From contig OY288250.1 in the NCBI GenBank assembly GCA_958450325.1, forward strand, positions 42,196,683-42,260,682: a DNA stretch of 64,000 bases, given 5' to 3'. The position numbers were made by a program, and so were the translations under genes. Position 1 is the stretch's first letter, and each line of letters starts with the position of its first letter. The stretch is from Agrostemma githago (Eukaryota > Streptophyta > Magnoliopsida > Caryophyllales > Caryophyllaceae). Below are positions 21,391-34,364 of the stretch, in pieces. Below the pieces are notes generated by a model. That model made no database searches. It was not told the origin of the DNA and was given only the letters and a program-made list of their open reading frames with translations.

Positions 21391-23670
21391 TTTGTTCTAC
21401 CATCGTCTGATGTCGCGATCATTCTTCTTGCTCGTTCCTATTTCTGTCCTTGTTTTCGTTTTTTTTTTCTTTTCCTCCTGCCGTGTTGTTTCGTTACTGC
21501 TGGTCTGTTGCTGTTTGGTTCTTCTAGTTGTGCGCCGCTGTTACTTTTTCTGCTGGTTGTTTCGATCGTGATTCTGCCTCGATTCGGTGCTGTTGCTGCT
21601 GATTTTTATTTCTTCCCCTTTATGTTGCTGCTATTGCTCTCGCTACTGCTGTATGCTGTTGTCCTATTTTCTTCTTCTTATTCTCCGCGGTTCTTATTTT
21701 ATTTCGGAGTCGTATTCCCTTCTTTTCCTCATTCTCTTCTTTCCTTTCTCCGTATTCTCTTATCCCAATCTCGTTCTTTTTCGTTTCGTGAAGGCCTTGG
21801 AGTTCTATTTAATCGGCTTTCAAGTTCTAAGGCTCGAACTTGGTCTAATCGAGAAAGGCAAGTACGTGATCGCTCAGATTTCGGTCATGGAACCTTTAGG
21901 ACGTTACTCGATTTTATATCGTATGTTTGAGTAGTAGAATGTAGTAAATATTTTAACTTCGGTTTTCTAATTTTAGCTATATATTATTGCTAATTATATT
22001 AATTTTAAATCGTATGCGTTATCAATATTTTACAAAGTTTTCGATATCGTTTTACAAATCATTAGTAATTTAATTATTTACGATCGTTATAATATTTTGT
22101 TGGTTATCGTGACACTAGTAACTAAATAATAACGATTTCATATTTTTTTCATATTCCGTTAATTTATAATTTTAACTCAAAATCGTATTTTTCTATTATA
22201 ATCGAGATTTGTATGCTCGTTCAATAAATTAATTTTCGTTTTACGATTTATTCTAATAAATGAGAAAACAGTCGTTTTAGGTTTAAATATATTTTTATTC
22301 GAGAGTATTTTCACAAATAATTTCCGATTGACTTTTTTTATTAAAATCCGTATTATTTATTAGTAAAGCTATTTATTAAAAATAATTTGAAATCTTTGTA
22401 AATCTCATTTCATCTATAAAACTCATTGACTCAATTAATTTTGATATTGTTTTTCTTAAAACATTTATTTTCTAGAATTTATAGTTTTAACTTGATTTCC
22501 TAATTATTTATATAATACGTTATGTTGACCTATTATATTTTATTTATATTTTGAGTAACGAATTTAGAAATATATTAAAGTTACGATAACGACGATAATA
22601 ATAAAATATTAATTTCGTTATAAATGCTATTTTATACATTTCACTAATTTTAATATCTTACGTATTTTCTATAAGACTATTTTTAGTAAATTTCTAAAAT
22701 TAGAAAGTTTCTATTTATAGAAAGTTTCTCCTTTTAATATAAAATGTTTATTTCTTTTTATCTTAATATCATTTATATTGATTATATTTACTTTTGACTA
22801 TCGATAATGGCTTGTTTTGGAGTTATGGAATAAAGAGAAGTGTTGGGTTAGAGTAATATAGTCTGGGATGTACGTTTTTGCGATCAACTGTAAGGCTGGT
22901 GTGTCTTTGTGGGGGACATTGGTTGTTGAACTGAGCATGGTTTGTGTTCAGGAGAGTGTGCATTGTGACCTTAAACTTAGATATCGCATCGTGTAAGTCG
23001 CGTCGAGTTGAACTGGATATGGTTTGTATCCAGGAGGGGTGTATATTACTTAAACCAGGACGTCGCTGCACGCAGTCCTGTTATAATTGAGTTGCCTAGT
23101 TAGAGACTGGATTCTGTTATGAGTTAAGTCCACAGTTCTCGAAGCTAGTTTCCAGTATTATCCTAGTGAAAGTCTAGCCTTGTGCACACTGATCGAATTT
23201 CCTTAACGCCAGTTTTGAATATTATTATTATCGATTGATTATTGATTTGCAGGTTGGCAAATGTTTTAAGTTTTCTCCGAAAACTTATTTTATTATATAG
23301 TTTTAATGTTTTCTCATTTTAAGTATTTTGATATAATAATACTATTAATTTTCCATATGATATAATATAGCTGGGAGAACGTCCGAGTTACTCCCCACTG
23401 ACGTGGCTGTTATGTTTATAACATGACAGGTATTTGCTGCTGAGTTTTGGGTGTGAGCTAGCGAGTAGCGTGGATCCTACTCTTTCTTCATTCGATTTAT
23501 GGATTTGTATAAACCCGTTTGAAGATTTTTACCTTTAGCCTTTTTGTAAAAAGAGGCTCTTGTATTAATTTACCATTTCTTTTAATAAGATATAGTTTGT
23601 CAGTGTGTTTTAATCCCAACTCTACAGTGTTTCAGCCACTGTATTGCGTTAGAATTTCTAGGGGATTACA

Positions 23671-24226
23671 ACCCGGATGTTCGGGCTTGCCAATTGCCAT
23701 AGCCAGGATGTCTTCCCTTCCATTAGGCACAAATACACTTTCTTCCACATCTTTTTCCAGTGCTTCCTACCATGTCTTTCCTAGCTGCTGCGTTGTCTTT
23801 TGACTTATTCGAAACATTCAATAGTGTGTTGATGAGATTATCACAAACATTCTTCTCACTATGCATAACATCTAAGGAATGTCTAATGGACAAGTCACGC
23901 CAATAAGGAAGTCGCTCAAATAAGGAGACATCTTCTTGTATCCAGGAGACACTAATTTGGAACCCTTCTTCCCATATATTATCTCAATATTTTTCACCTT
24001 TTCATATACCTCATGGCCGGTTAATATATTATGGGGTGAACGATGTTCGGACTTCCCATTAAATAACTTCTGTTGCTTACAATATGCATGATCAGGAGGT
24101 AAAAATCTACGATGTCCTAAGTAAGCATGGTTCCGAGAATATGGCAAGTAGCACGAATCGACATCATCTCCACACAAAGGGCACGCCTCTTTCCCGTGAA
24201 CAGTGTGCTCACATAGATTACCATTC
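23671..24226 (-). pseudogene. CACTA TNP2 transposase, C-terminal part, and junction to the second gene
   Basis: Reading left from 24226: NLCEHTVHGKEACPLCGDD, NHAYLGHRRFLPPDHAY, HNILTGHEVYEKVKNIE, then (after a frameshift near 23930) LDVMHSEKNVCDNLINTLL. These are core blocks of the TNP2 transposase family (PF02992). After a further frameshift near 23780 the reading becomes VFVPNGREDILAMAIGKPEHPG, which belongs to the second CACTA gene and continues at 12170. The C-terminal DUF4218/DUF4216 regions normally following TNP2 are missing. A deletion has probably joined the two genes. Confidence 0.85.
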
Positions 24227-25874
24227 TGATGGTAAGGAATTGCTATGGGTCCTACCGATCAAGTATACCAACTATACCTAACTAGTAGCTAGAGTAAGTC
24301 GGGTCGAGTCCACGGGCACGATAGTAGGTGTCTAGACTAGGGTCAACTCACGAACAAAACTAAATTACCAACACAACACAAAGGGAGACTAACTAACAAG
24401 AATTGATTAACTATGATGGTTGGAGGAGATGAAAGTGGACTAACAATGAACTATGTATGACATGAACTAATTGAACAACTAGAACTAATACAATCAACTA
24501 ACTAGATAAATATACGCTAAAAAGATGGAGAAATCAAATATGGGAAGGAGTAGGGTTTGTTTGGGTTCATAAGTGTAGTAGGATAGTAGGGAGGTCAAGG
24601 GTGTAGGTTTCACCTAGTTACTAAGGTCGGTCCGCGCTCTCGCGTCAAAGCCAAAGTTCTAATTCTCGTGTCAAAGACTAGACCCGAATACTCATGCAAA
24701 GTATTACCCAATACACAAGAATTTAACCACAAATCGATCGCAAAATGAGAGGATGAAAACAAGCATGAGAAGCATGGCCACTACAACTCAAACAAGCAAT
24801 TCAACAAACACATAGAGTGCTCAACATGTGACTAGTAACAAAGATTCCATCTTTTCCCTTAATCAAACCTAGTTACCCATAATCCACACTTAATCCCCCT
24901 ACTAATCCCACAATGAGTCTACTCATACATAATGAAACTAACAATAACAACAATAAGAGAAATCAACACAAACATTGAAACATCCATAATGAAAGTGAAA
25001 CTTGTAAGAACAATGAACAATAAACAAAACAATGAACAAAGATTAAAACTTGATAAATAAACAAACATTAAGAGAAAAGAAATTATACCAACTAACAAGA
25101 GAATAAAAAGATGAGAACTTGTATTATAAGAACACCCCAAAACCTCCTTCAATGTTGTCAAGATTGAATGGATTCTTCAAGAGATCCTTAATACAAGATT
25201 AACTAACTAAATTAATCTAAGATTAACAAAAGTTTAAGGCAAGATTAGTCTAATGAGAGGAGGAAATGTATCTAGGGTTTAGAATAATGTAGAGGAGTCT
25301 AAAAGTGCTTAAACAATACAAAGGAAAGGTATTTATATGGTTACAAGAGTGAAGGAGAATGTAAGAAGTCACGCGGGCTGCAGCACGCTCTTCCCGGGCG
25401 GGAAGGTGGTGGTCCTGTCCGGGACGAAATGGTCCCGACCGGAAAGGTGGTTGTTCCCGGCCGGGATGGCCCAACAGTAGCCGCATCATTCTTGCACTCC
25501 TTCCCGACCGGGAAGGCTACTCTTCCCGCCCGAGAAGGATCTTGTAGGCCTCCAATATGATCATAAAAGTCCCTCCTTGCTTCTCATGGGCTTCTCATCG
25601 ATTCTCGGTGTTCGGGATCAAGTCTACAGGGCTCGGGAATGGGTCCCAAGGTCTCGGGATCGAATCTAAGGCACCAAGTGATCGTTCCTTCTCTTCATTG
25701 GCTCCAAAAGTGTAGGAAACGAGTCGGAATCATTCCAGTTGTCCATGAATGGTCTTAGGAACTTAAAACGAACTAGAAGAAGCATAAGTAGCCCAGAAAC
25801 CGCTCCAAAGAGCGATTTCACAAGAGAAACCGGGACCAAACACAACATCTAGGCACTACAAACTACACTTATCA
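24227..25874 (-). mobile_element. Solo LTR of an Athila-type element
   Basis: 1648 bp, same family style as Elements A-C: reverse strand starts TGATAAGTGTAGTTTG, plus strand starts TGATGGTAAGG. The duplication CATTC flanks both sides (24222-24226 and 25875-25879). No internal region remains, so it formed by LTR-LTR recombination. It interrupts the TNP2 gene in SDFPAN|GNLCEH. It contains the palindrome array 25392-25534 and a TATA-like TATTTATA near 25330. Confidence 0.93.
25392..25534 (-). repeat. LTR palindrome array of the solo LTR
   Basis: About six units such as TCCCGGGCGGGA, TCCCGGCCGGGA and TCCCGACCGGGA. The array begins 340 bp from the LTR 5' end. Confidence 0.85.
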
Positions 25875-25879
25875 CATTC

Positions 25880-27183
25880 GCAGGGAAGTCGGATATAGTG
25901 CATAATAACATTGCTTTCAAATTGAAGACATTTTTCTTATTAGCATCAAAGACATTTATCCCTTTATCCCACAATAATCTCAAGTCATCGAGAAGAGGCG
26001 CCAAGTACACATCTATATCGTTACCAGGTTCCTTAGGACCGGAAATCAGCAAAGACAACAACAAATACTTTCGTTTCATGCATAGGTGTGGAGGTAAGTT
26101 GTAAATAGCTAAAAGCACCGGCCAAGTGCTATGTTGGCTACTTAAATTTCCGAAGAGATTCATCACATATGTTGAGAGCGCAAGTTGGAGATTTCTGGGT
26201 TCATTGCCAAACTCCGGGTATTTCGCATCAATTGTCTTCCACTCTATCCCATCAGATGGGTGTCTTAACTTCCCATCATTAGCTTTCGCAAATTTATGCC
26301 AAGTAAGTAATTGTGCATCTTTCTTATTCGCAAAGAGTCGTCTCAACTTAGGTATTATAGGAAAATACCACAAAACTTTAGATGGAATCCCCTCCTTCAG
26401 CTTGTATCGCCATTCTTTACACACTGGACAATGAGAGTAATTGACATATTCTTTACGATACAAAACGTAATCATTGGGACATGCATGGATCTTCTCATAC
26501 ATCATACCAATACCACTAAATATCTTATTTGCCGCATATGTGCGATTAGGAAGAACATTATCTTTGGGAAGCATGTCCTTAAATGCTTCTAAGATGTCGG
26601 TAAAACACGTGTCACTCAGCCCATTCTTTGCTTTCAAATTATATAACTTGACAACAACCGATAATTTTGTGTACTTCTTACAACTACCATACAAAGGAAT
26701 TTCTGAATCTTTCAACCTCTCTAAAACATCATTTGTATCATCAAAATTATCGTGATCTTGCTCATTGTCGGCAAACGCATCTCCCCATGTTATTTCTGAA
26801 TTATCATGAAACTCATCCTCCGACTCAAACACCATTTCCCGACCTCCATTTTGTGATGAACTAGCTTCATCTTGATCTTCATCACTACCTAAGCAAGTTT
26901 CCACATAAATCTCACTACAACCAACATCGTCCTCCATTCTCTCCACAGATTTTGTTTCCCCATGATAAATCCAACATCTATATTTTGGATTAAAATTTAA
27001 TTTCTGTAAATGTATTTTGACATCCGAGAAACTCATAAACCTAATATTTAGACACATATTACAAGGGCACGAAATCCTGGATGTGTCTTTCACATTTTGT
27101 CTAACGAAATGATAAAATTCAATTAGTCCAGCGTCATATTTTGGATCACCTTTTTTCCCACCAATCATCCACGTACGATCCAT
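25880..27183 (-). pseudogene. CACTA TNP2 transposase, N-terminal part (about 435 aa, open)
   Basis: Starts MDRTWMIGGKKGDPKYDAGL: residues 1-80 match the transposase-associated domain (PF13963) with its cysteines (ISCPCNMC). Then comes an acidic linker, and TNP2 proper from about residue 165 (LYNLKAKNGLSDTCFTDIL, SHCPVCKEWRYK, RHPSDGIEWKTIDAKYPEF, YNLPPHLCMKRKY, GPKEPGNDIDVYLAPLLDDL, LLCTISDFPA). It would cut and paste CACTA elements in the nucleus. The frame is open up to the solo-LTR insertion and continues in frame at 24226. The start is the only Met before the transposase-associated domain. Upstream 27184-27370 is AT-rich CACTA sequence with no gene seen. Confidence 0.9.
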
Positions 27184-27370
27184 ATGTATCTATATATAAG
27201 TATATATTCAAAAGAATTAAAGACAACACAACTAATAAACTTCAAGAAAGTGATAAAAGCAAATCAACAAACATAAATAAGTAAAAAGAAAAAATAGACA
27301 TATTATAAACTCATGGTTGATCATTTGCATCTTAGAATCATATTAGATACCGTACCTGACTACGCCATAC

Positions 27371-27865
27371 TGTTAGATTTAATCTGACTCAAGACTGAAA
27401 CTTCATACTAAATTAATTAGTATACACTGAATAGACCGAATAGCGGAAGCGTACCAGACTCAATTGGAGAAGGGAGGTGGAATTGGAATTACCTGATTAT
27501 AGTCTTCTAACAGACACACTCGCCTTTTGGGGTTTCTCCACACCGATGGGATATATGAGAGATTAGGTCAAAAGTGTGCTGTCAGGGACCATAACCCTGA
27601 CTATATATAGGGAGGGATATGAAATCCTGCTGGTACCTATATCAGTCGCCTTTAGTGGATAAGCCCATCATATATCCCATAAAGCCCTAATAGGTCTCTA
27701 CACTATTATAGTATCCGACCCATACTTTATAAGACGTAAATAAGCCCGTATTATCTGTATTATAACGAATCACATATTTGGGCTCAACTTTAATGATAGC
27801 TAATAAATACAATAGGTCCAAATAATGTTGTCCACATATATTGTATTAGACCCATAATTCTTACA
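27371..27865 (-). mobile_element. 3' LTR of the copia-type element
   Basis: 495 bp, TG..CA ends (TGTTAGATTT..AATTCTTACA). It contains about 227 bp that are missing from the right LTR. Confidence 0.85.
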
Positions 27866-27884
27866 ATAATCTCCCACTTGGGTC
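27866..27884 (-). other. Polypurine tract of the copia-type element
   Basis: Minus strand reads GACCCAAGTGGGAGATTAT immediately before the LTR, a tract typical of plant copia elements. Confidence 0.75.
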
Positions 27885-30800
27885 ATATACTAGTATATGT
27901 AGGACACTGAAATTGTATTCATTATAACCGTATGAGCTCAATATTGCTATCAAACATTCTAACCGTCTTATGCAATTCGATCCATTAATCATATGTACAT
28001 AGAACCAAAGCGGCCTTTGCCACAGTTTGTCGTAACAGGACCCATCAATGATCACATATGCAAACATAACTAATGACATGAATCTAGTATAGGAGTGTAG
28101 CATGGAAACAACAACCGAATGTGATCCAAATATGCATATTTCCAACTGGTCCACCTTAAACCTTAGTGAGATCAACCAAATAAGACAGAGTGAAATTGAA
28201 AAATGTAAACTTTATTTCTGCAAAACTGAATAACCATATATCATAATGATGTGTCTAATGTAACAAACTCTCACTTAACCTGAATATCCCTAGAACCGAA
28301 ACACCCATCTGAGCAATATGCTCAAGAAAGACCGTTGGTGATAATTCCTTAATAAGCGGATCCGCAAAATGGAGTTTGTACAAACATACCTTACACGCCT
28401 TTCACTCTGAATCGTTTCTATAACAACACATCACTTGTATTGTTATTTGAAACTATAATGACCATCATTTTGTCACAAATAACTTAAATGGGCATTCAAT
28501 ACTGAACTTAATTTGCAGTCTTGTGACAAATAATCATGACCAAATAGGAGTCAAAATACCGAATGATCTCAACCTGAATCAATCTCCTTTATATGATAAA
28601 ATTGTTTTGCTCCAAATATAAATGACAAACAATATTTGGCAGCCCTTAGTGAATCTCAATATCCTATTGTATTCCCTTAATATCTGTCAATTAAACTATA
28701 TAATGTACACAATATCCAAACATGTACAAAATAAGTTTAATAATACTTTATTACTTAAACACATAAAATAATTTCTGAAATACATGGATTTAAGTAAACT
28801 GTACTTTCTGGATATGAACATTTCTTTAAGGACATTAATGAAACTGCATTAGTCCCATTTACTGAAAGGGTATAAAACTTGATATATTTCCATACTCCCA
28901 CTGAATCTTGAGTATCTACAATCATGTACCACATTTATACAAAACTAAATGAGATGATATCATGGTAGATAGATGTACTCTTTGATGGAAAATCTTATGT
29001 GAGTTTTCATTGGATAATTATTAACCTTAATTTACAAAAACTTTACCTTGAATCTATTGAGTCAAGATTTCCAGTATCTGCAATAATGAGTCTATCAATG
29101 TCACCATTGACAAACTTATCTTTACCTTTAATCCAATGTAACTCCAGAAATGGATATACCATCTGTCTTTATAGCCATTATTGACAAGACGAGTCTTACT
29201 GTTGTCTCATTACCGAATGAGCCTGTCTTGGTAACAAATAACCATTTGAAACCAATATGTTTTATACTTTTGAGTAATGAAACAATACCAAAGTATCTTT
29301 ATCAATCAAATGACTTAATACTTTAGTGATGACATATATAAATTCACATGCATTAGCTAGAACTTTCAATGATTCGGTAAAATACTAAATGAATACTTTT
29401 CTACCGTTTCATCATCAAACTCTTACTCTTGAATGTATGCAATATATAAATTTGTTATTACACTGTAATATGTCAGTCCTGACATGAAAACAATGTAATC
29501 CTCTGAAACTTCATTCATTCTTTCCTTAGTGAATTTCTTTAATATCAATTGTTCTTGAGTTATTTGAGTTTGTTTTACTAAAATGATCTTATGATCCTTT
29601 ATAATGAGACACAAGATCATTTCATAAAGTCTCATTTCTTCCCCCCAAACTCAATAACCTCAATGAACCCATATTATCCGTCTTATAATGACTTGCATGT
29701 GGGATGATTCTTTATATATTACCCTTAATCTTTATAGAGTTATACAACAAAATAATTATTGATTATCCTTAAGTCCAACTATTACCTTAAAACGAAAATA
29801 TTCTTAATTAGTTGGACATACCTTAGGTGTAAATAATTTACACTATAATCAATCAATAGTATTGTTGTACCTTTATCCACACAAAAACAAGCTGCAATTC
29901 TAAAATTACTTCTAGAGTTATCTGGGAAAGAGTGTGAATAATCATACTTCTACCAAGCCCCAAGATATTACTTTGCACACATAATACACCATACATATTT
30001 AAACCTTTATATGGTGCAATCTTTAATGTAAGATTAAACATCTCTAGAAAGTATCCGAAATAACCTTAGCGTTCCTATCCTAAATAGTCAAATTGTCAAA
30101 GTGTTTCTACTTATGATCAACTGACGTCTTTAACAATCCTTTACCAAGAATATATCTCAGTTAAATATGTGATAAAAACGTCTAAGAATTTGAAACTTCT
30201 CAAGATCGAGATATAAATATCATATATAATTTTGTCTATAAATTAATATAGTGATGTGAACTAATACAACTTAAAACATGAAAAGGTTCACATACCCTTA
30301 TATATCAATTATAAGACATCCAAAGTCCTTTTGATATCTATTTTCTCTTTTCGTCTTTATTCCCCTTCAATATGAGAATCAGAAGTAGAATGGTCAATAA
30401 TTTCATTTTGACACAACTTTAATAATCCTTTTAATGTGTCATACTGAAAAGAAATTATTGTTCTCAATTATTTATATCCACTGGATTTTAATGCAAGTAA
30501 TTTCAATCTAAACTATATAAAGTTATCAAAAATGACATATTTACCATTATTTGAATTAGGAAAATACAACATTAATTATTTCTCAATGGAATATAAACCA
30601 AATTTGGCCAAACGATAAATAATTAAACTCCACCAAAAGGCAGTACCAAAAATATTTTCCAGATTCAAATAAAATAACAAGTCATTAATGATAACTAAAT
30701 TAGCTGGTTATCTCAAACTCAGATGATGACATGCCCCAAATAGATTAATCTTTCATCACCAATTGACATACAACATCTTAGATTCTTACTTCTACTTGCA

Positions 30801-33387
30801 TTAATGTACTTATGTGAATGAAAAACCAAGTCCACCCACAAAACATAATTGGATATGATGAACAACTTTAGACGACAAATCTTAAATGAGAAGTGTACTC
30901 TTACCGACACGCGATGAGGCCTACAAACTGGTAATATATTCCTTATGTGTCCATACTCATAACAAGCAACCAATAAACTTTATCATGTTATTCTTTGAGT
31001 TAGACACTTGCTGCTTATTTAATAGAAACAATGCCCTTAAATATGTCCTTAATGTCACATTAAACAATCATTAAACACATGCATTAAAATTTCTACTCCA
31101 CAAAAACACGTGAGTCCACACGATATTTTCATCCTTATGAGTAGCACAACCATACATTCTCAATGCTGTGTTATAATTTTGACGACCCAAAATAAGTAAT
31201 TGTATTCTCTCACCATTTATTTAAATAAATGGCGTCATCCGAATTAAGGATGTAACCTGAATATGACAGATATAATGAACAGTAATGTCAATTTGATGAA
31301 CAAAACAATATTCTCATATTTTGAATAAATTCAAACAGTATATAGTGTTTTTGCAAATTTAACACTTAGCCGTTGGGCATAAAATTATCTAAGCATCGAC
31401 ACTACAATTAAATAATCGTGATCAAATATTGACGATAAACTCATGTCGAACACTAAGCCTTCCTTTGGGTGGACTTAGTATACACATGAAAATACCGAAT
31501 AATCGTCATACATTTATCAGCCGAATTTGTATATGTATTCGGCCAAATAATGGCCTTCCTTTGGGACGACCATTATCCGCATGATTACACATACTACCAG
31601 ACTTAAAACCCGAATGTTTGAATTTACTCTCCATATTCTTATAATGGCCTTATGAGTGTCATAAACTTAAGAACACTCCCTTAACTTGTATTTCAGGTTC
31701 GAATGTTAGCATTCCCATCCTAACAAGATACCTAGCACAACATCTGATCTCACCTTTGGATGATAATTAGACTTGTAAGCGGTACTCTTGGTGTAGTAAT
31801 AAAATATTAACAGTAAGATCATGTCAAATGTCAAGCATTCCATTGGGCCGAGTTAACATCTACACGAGAACCGAATAACTGTTACATATTTATTACCACA
31901 AGTATGATTGAATTTCGGCCAAATATTGGTCTCTCTTTGGGCCGACCATTACCCGCATGAAATTCAATCACACACAATCGTCTAATTATTTAAACTATCT
32001 AATCTACGCAATAGAGGTTACTTTGGCAACGTATTGTTTCGATCAAACAATCCCAAATATTAGATGTCTTATAAAAAATCAAATAGCCAATTTTATTGAA
32101 ACTGAATCAAGTTATTTTAATAAAACCGTAATTAACAAGTGACTGAAACCTTAAATGATAAAAGAAATTATAATCCAAATTAGTTCTTTCATCATACAAG
32201 TCAACTTGTCAATTATAGATGTACGATAATAATCGCAACCGAAATTCCAAACAGGTCCCAATTCATACATAAAGACATACTACTCCCTCTGATTCACAAA
32301 GATCTTCCCCTTTGATTAAAATATACCTCACATATATTAAACAAAGGGGAACATCTTTGTGAATCGGAGGGAGTATGTGATAATAATCAAACATACGAGA
32401 CCATTATACATTATACATCATATGACTGAATACCAAACAAAATTATTATGAACCAACCACAATCGATTTAAAAATTAGAGACCTCATAAACTGAATAGCC
32501 AATTATGAGAATCCGAAACTTAATATCCAAAATATGATACTTTAATCCTTATATAACTGTATCGATTGCATACAAAACAAATCATCCAAACATATACTCC
32601 GTACATAATCAATCATAATATCACATCACATAATTCTTGACTGTAACCGTATAAGAAAAAATTGAGGAACAATAATTCATATTAGCAATTAAGTAACCCG
32701 TTTCGCTTTAACCGATGTAACATAATTAAAAGCTAACAAAAAAACTGAATCGTGGTCCAAGGTCATAAACCGTAAAGAAAACAATAGCAAAAGTTGTTAC
32801 TGTTTACACATAATACTCCACGAATCCCATAACAATAGCATGTTGCACACTGATTTGCATGCAATGATGATGATACTGACTAATTGAGCATAATACGCCA
32901 ACCACACAAGTTTGCAAAAATAGGATTATGCAAATTACACATTGAGTATACACTAAATTCGTATGTCATCGATTAGCAATTAGTCCAGAAAATTAACATT
33001 GCATAAATGGATCATCGTGATTGAATTAGGCAAGTGAAATCCTAAAACAAACCAAAAAAAACTATGCTTGAAATAAATCAAAAACAACTTGCAACAATGA
33101 TGCAACGATGAGGCAGGTGAAACATTAATCTCAGCTGTATGCAATAATTAATCAAATAAAGCAATGATTGTGTATGCAGAGACATGAATACATATTCACA
33201 TATGGAGTCCGTAAAATTTTACGGCTGAATCTGACTAAACATGCGGTCAAAAGTCCAATTGAATAAAAAAACAGTCCATGTATAAATTGGAAAAATAGAA
33301 CACGTTCAGTCCGTAAAGAACAAAATACCGCGCAGAAGGGAGTAAATAGAATTCATGAAACAATCCTAAATAATTCAATATGAAGAC
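27885..33387 (-). other. Internal region of the copia-type element, no protein recognised
   Basis: About 5.5 kb of AT-rich sequence. I looked for copia gag, protease, integrase and RT motifs on the minus strand and found none. Open frames are short and lack family features. Two diverged blocks near 31440-31580 and 31820-31970 repeat one pattern (GTCRA..CATTCCNTTGGG and GCCGAATTTG/GAATTTCGGCC with 'CCTTTGGGNCGACCATTA'). A Stowaway MITE lies at 32283-32373. Confidence 0.6.
32283..32373. mobile_element. Stowaway-type MITE (91 bp)
   Basis: Starts CTCCCTCTGATTCACAAAGA and ends in its reverse complement (TCTTTGTGAATCGGAGGGAG), flanked by TA on both sides (32281-32282 and 32374-32375). The inverted arms are about 35 bp with few mismatches. 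The CTCCCTC terminus and TA duplication fit the Tc1/mariner Stowaway group. Confidence 0.92.
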
Positions 33388-33400
33388 GGCTCTGATACCA
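33388..33400 (-). other. Primer binding site of the copia-type element
   Basis: Minus strand TGGTATCAGAGCC, two bases from the LTR: the tRNA-iMet-type site used by most copia elements. Confidence 0.9.
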
Positions 33401-33402
33401 CT

Positions 33403-33670
33403 TGTTAGATTTAATCTGACTCAAGACTGAAACTTCATACTAAATTAATTGGTATACACTGAATAGACCGAATAGCGGAAGCGTACCTGACTCAATTGGA
33501 GAAGGGAGGTGGAATTGGAATTACCTGATTATAGTCTTCTAACAGACACACTCGCCTTTTGGGGTTTCTCCATACCGATGGGATATATAAGAGATTAGGT
33601 CAAAAGTGTGCTGTTAGGGACCATAACCCTGACTATATATAGGGATTGTATTAGATTCATAATTCTTACA
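33403..33670 (-). mobile_element. 5' LTR of the copia-type element, with internal deletion
   Basis: 268 bp, matching the outer parts of the left LTR. The sequence jumps from ATATATAGGGA to TTGTATTAGA, skipping about 227 bp. Confidence 0.85.
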
Positions 33671-34364
33671 CCTACTATACCCTACGATATCCAACAATCA
33701 CACTATTTTGGGTTTATATATTGGACCAATCATTCCTTCCTTCCTTTGCATCAATCTTTCTATCTATACCAAGTTTTGTGGTCACGTAATCCACATCCCA
33801 CACTACTAGTAGATAGTCAAAAGAAAGAAAGAAGATGAAAAAGATTGCATGTGGTTTATGCCTCCTCTAGGTATTGTTCAATATCCGTGACAATTGGTGG
33901 CAGAGCTAGAATTAAAACCAAATTACACATAAAAGGACTAGTTTCATAGATTCATACTAGTATTTGATTCCCCCTTATCCTCAAACAATAATGTACTTTC
34001 ACTCTTAAGTTTTAAGCATTTCCTAATCCACAAGCAAAAAAACAACTACTCAAAATCCACAAACAAAAAGGTCTCCAGGCTTTATATATGCACATACTAT
34101 AATCACAATCACAACTCACACAAGTGTATTGTACTGTGTTATATAAAGAATATAATCCATTAATCCTACTACAATTATTATGATTTGTGTTTATTATTGA
34201 GCTCAATGGATAAGCCTACCTTTATTTTCTTTTTTGCAGCTGGGTACAGGCTTAGTATTTACTTCCAATTTCCCCAACATTTATGACACATCCAAGTATG
34301 CTCTCATCTTTCTCTTGTCTCTTGGCCTATTATATTTTGTTGATCGATGTTATGTTAGGAGATT
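33671..34364. other. CACTA internal spacer
   Basis: AT-rich CACTA sequence between the copia-type element and Element B. It ends with the AGATT duplication of Element B. No coding piece is recognised. A TTTTTTGCAG near 34233-34242 looks like a splice acceptor and could belong to captured host sequence (weak). Confidence 0.5.

Larger units (their letters stand above)
12171..23670. mobile_element. Large solo LTR (about 3.6 kb), split by Element A
   Basis: Begins TGTAACACCCC and ends GGGGATTACA, with the 5-bp duplication ACCCG on both sides (12166-12170 and 23671-23675). Without Element A it is 3620 bp. No PBS, PPT or protein is visible, so it is best read as a solo LTR. The long AT-rich LTR with a TGTAACACCCC start and an AACGTCCGAGTTACTCCCC block before the end resembles Del/Tekay-type chromoviruses (inference from memory). 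It interrupts the CACTA Ulp1-type gene between codons of GKPEHPG and RVRGV. Confidence 0.8.
27371..33670 (-). mobile_element. Non-autonomous copia-type LTR element without coding capacity
   Basis: LTRs begin TGTTAGATTTAATCTGAC on the plus strand. The primer site is TGGTATCAGAGCC (tRNA-iMet type, minus strand, 33388-33400) and the polypurine tract ACCCAAGTGGGAGATTAT lies next to the left LTR, so the element is on the minus strand. Flanks are CATAC (27366-27370) and CCTAC (33671-33675), a duplication with one change. The 5.5-kb inside is AT-rich and holds no recognised protein, like a LARD-type element. Confidence 0.85.

Noticed and set aside
12171..23670. Full-length autonomous retrotransposon
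   Set aside because: Once Element A is removed there is no PBS, PPT, second LTR or coding region, so a solo LTR fits better.
27861..28175. 104-aa minus-strand open frame at the copia-type 3' end
   Set aside because: Overlaps the PPT and LTR, has no similarity I recognise, and has no homologous frame elsewhere.
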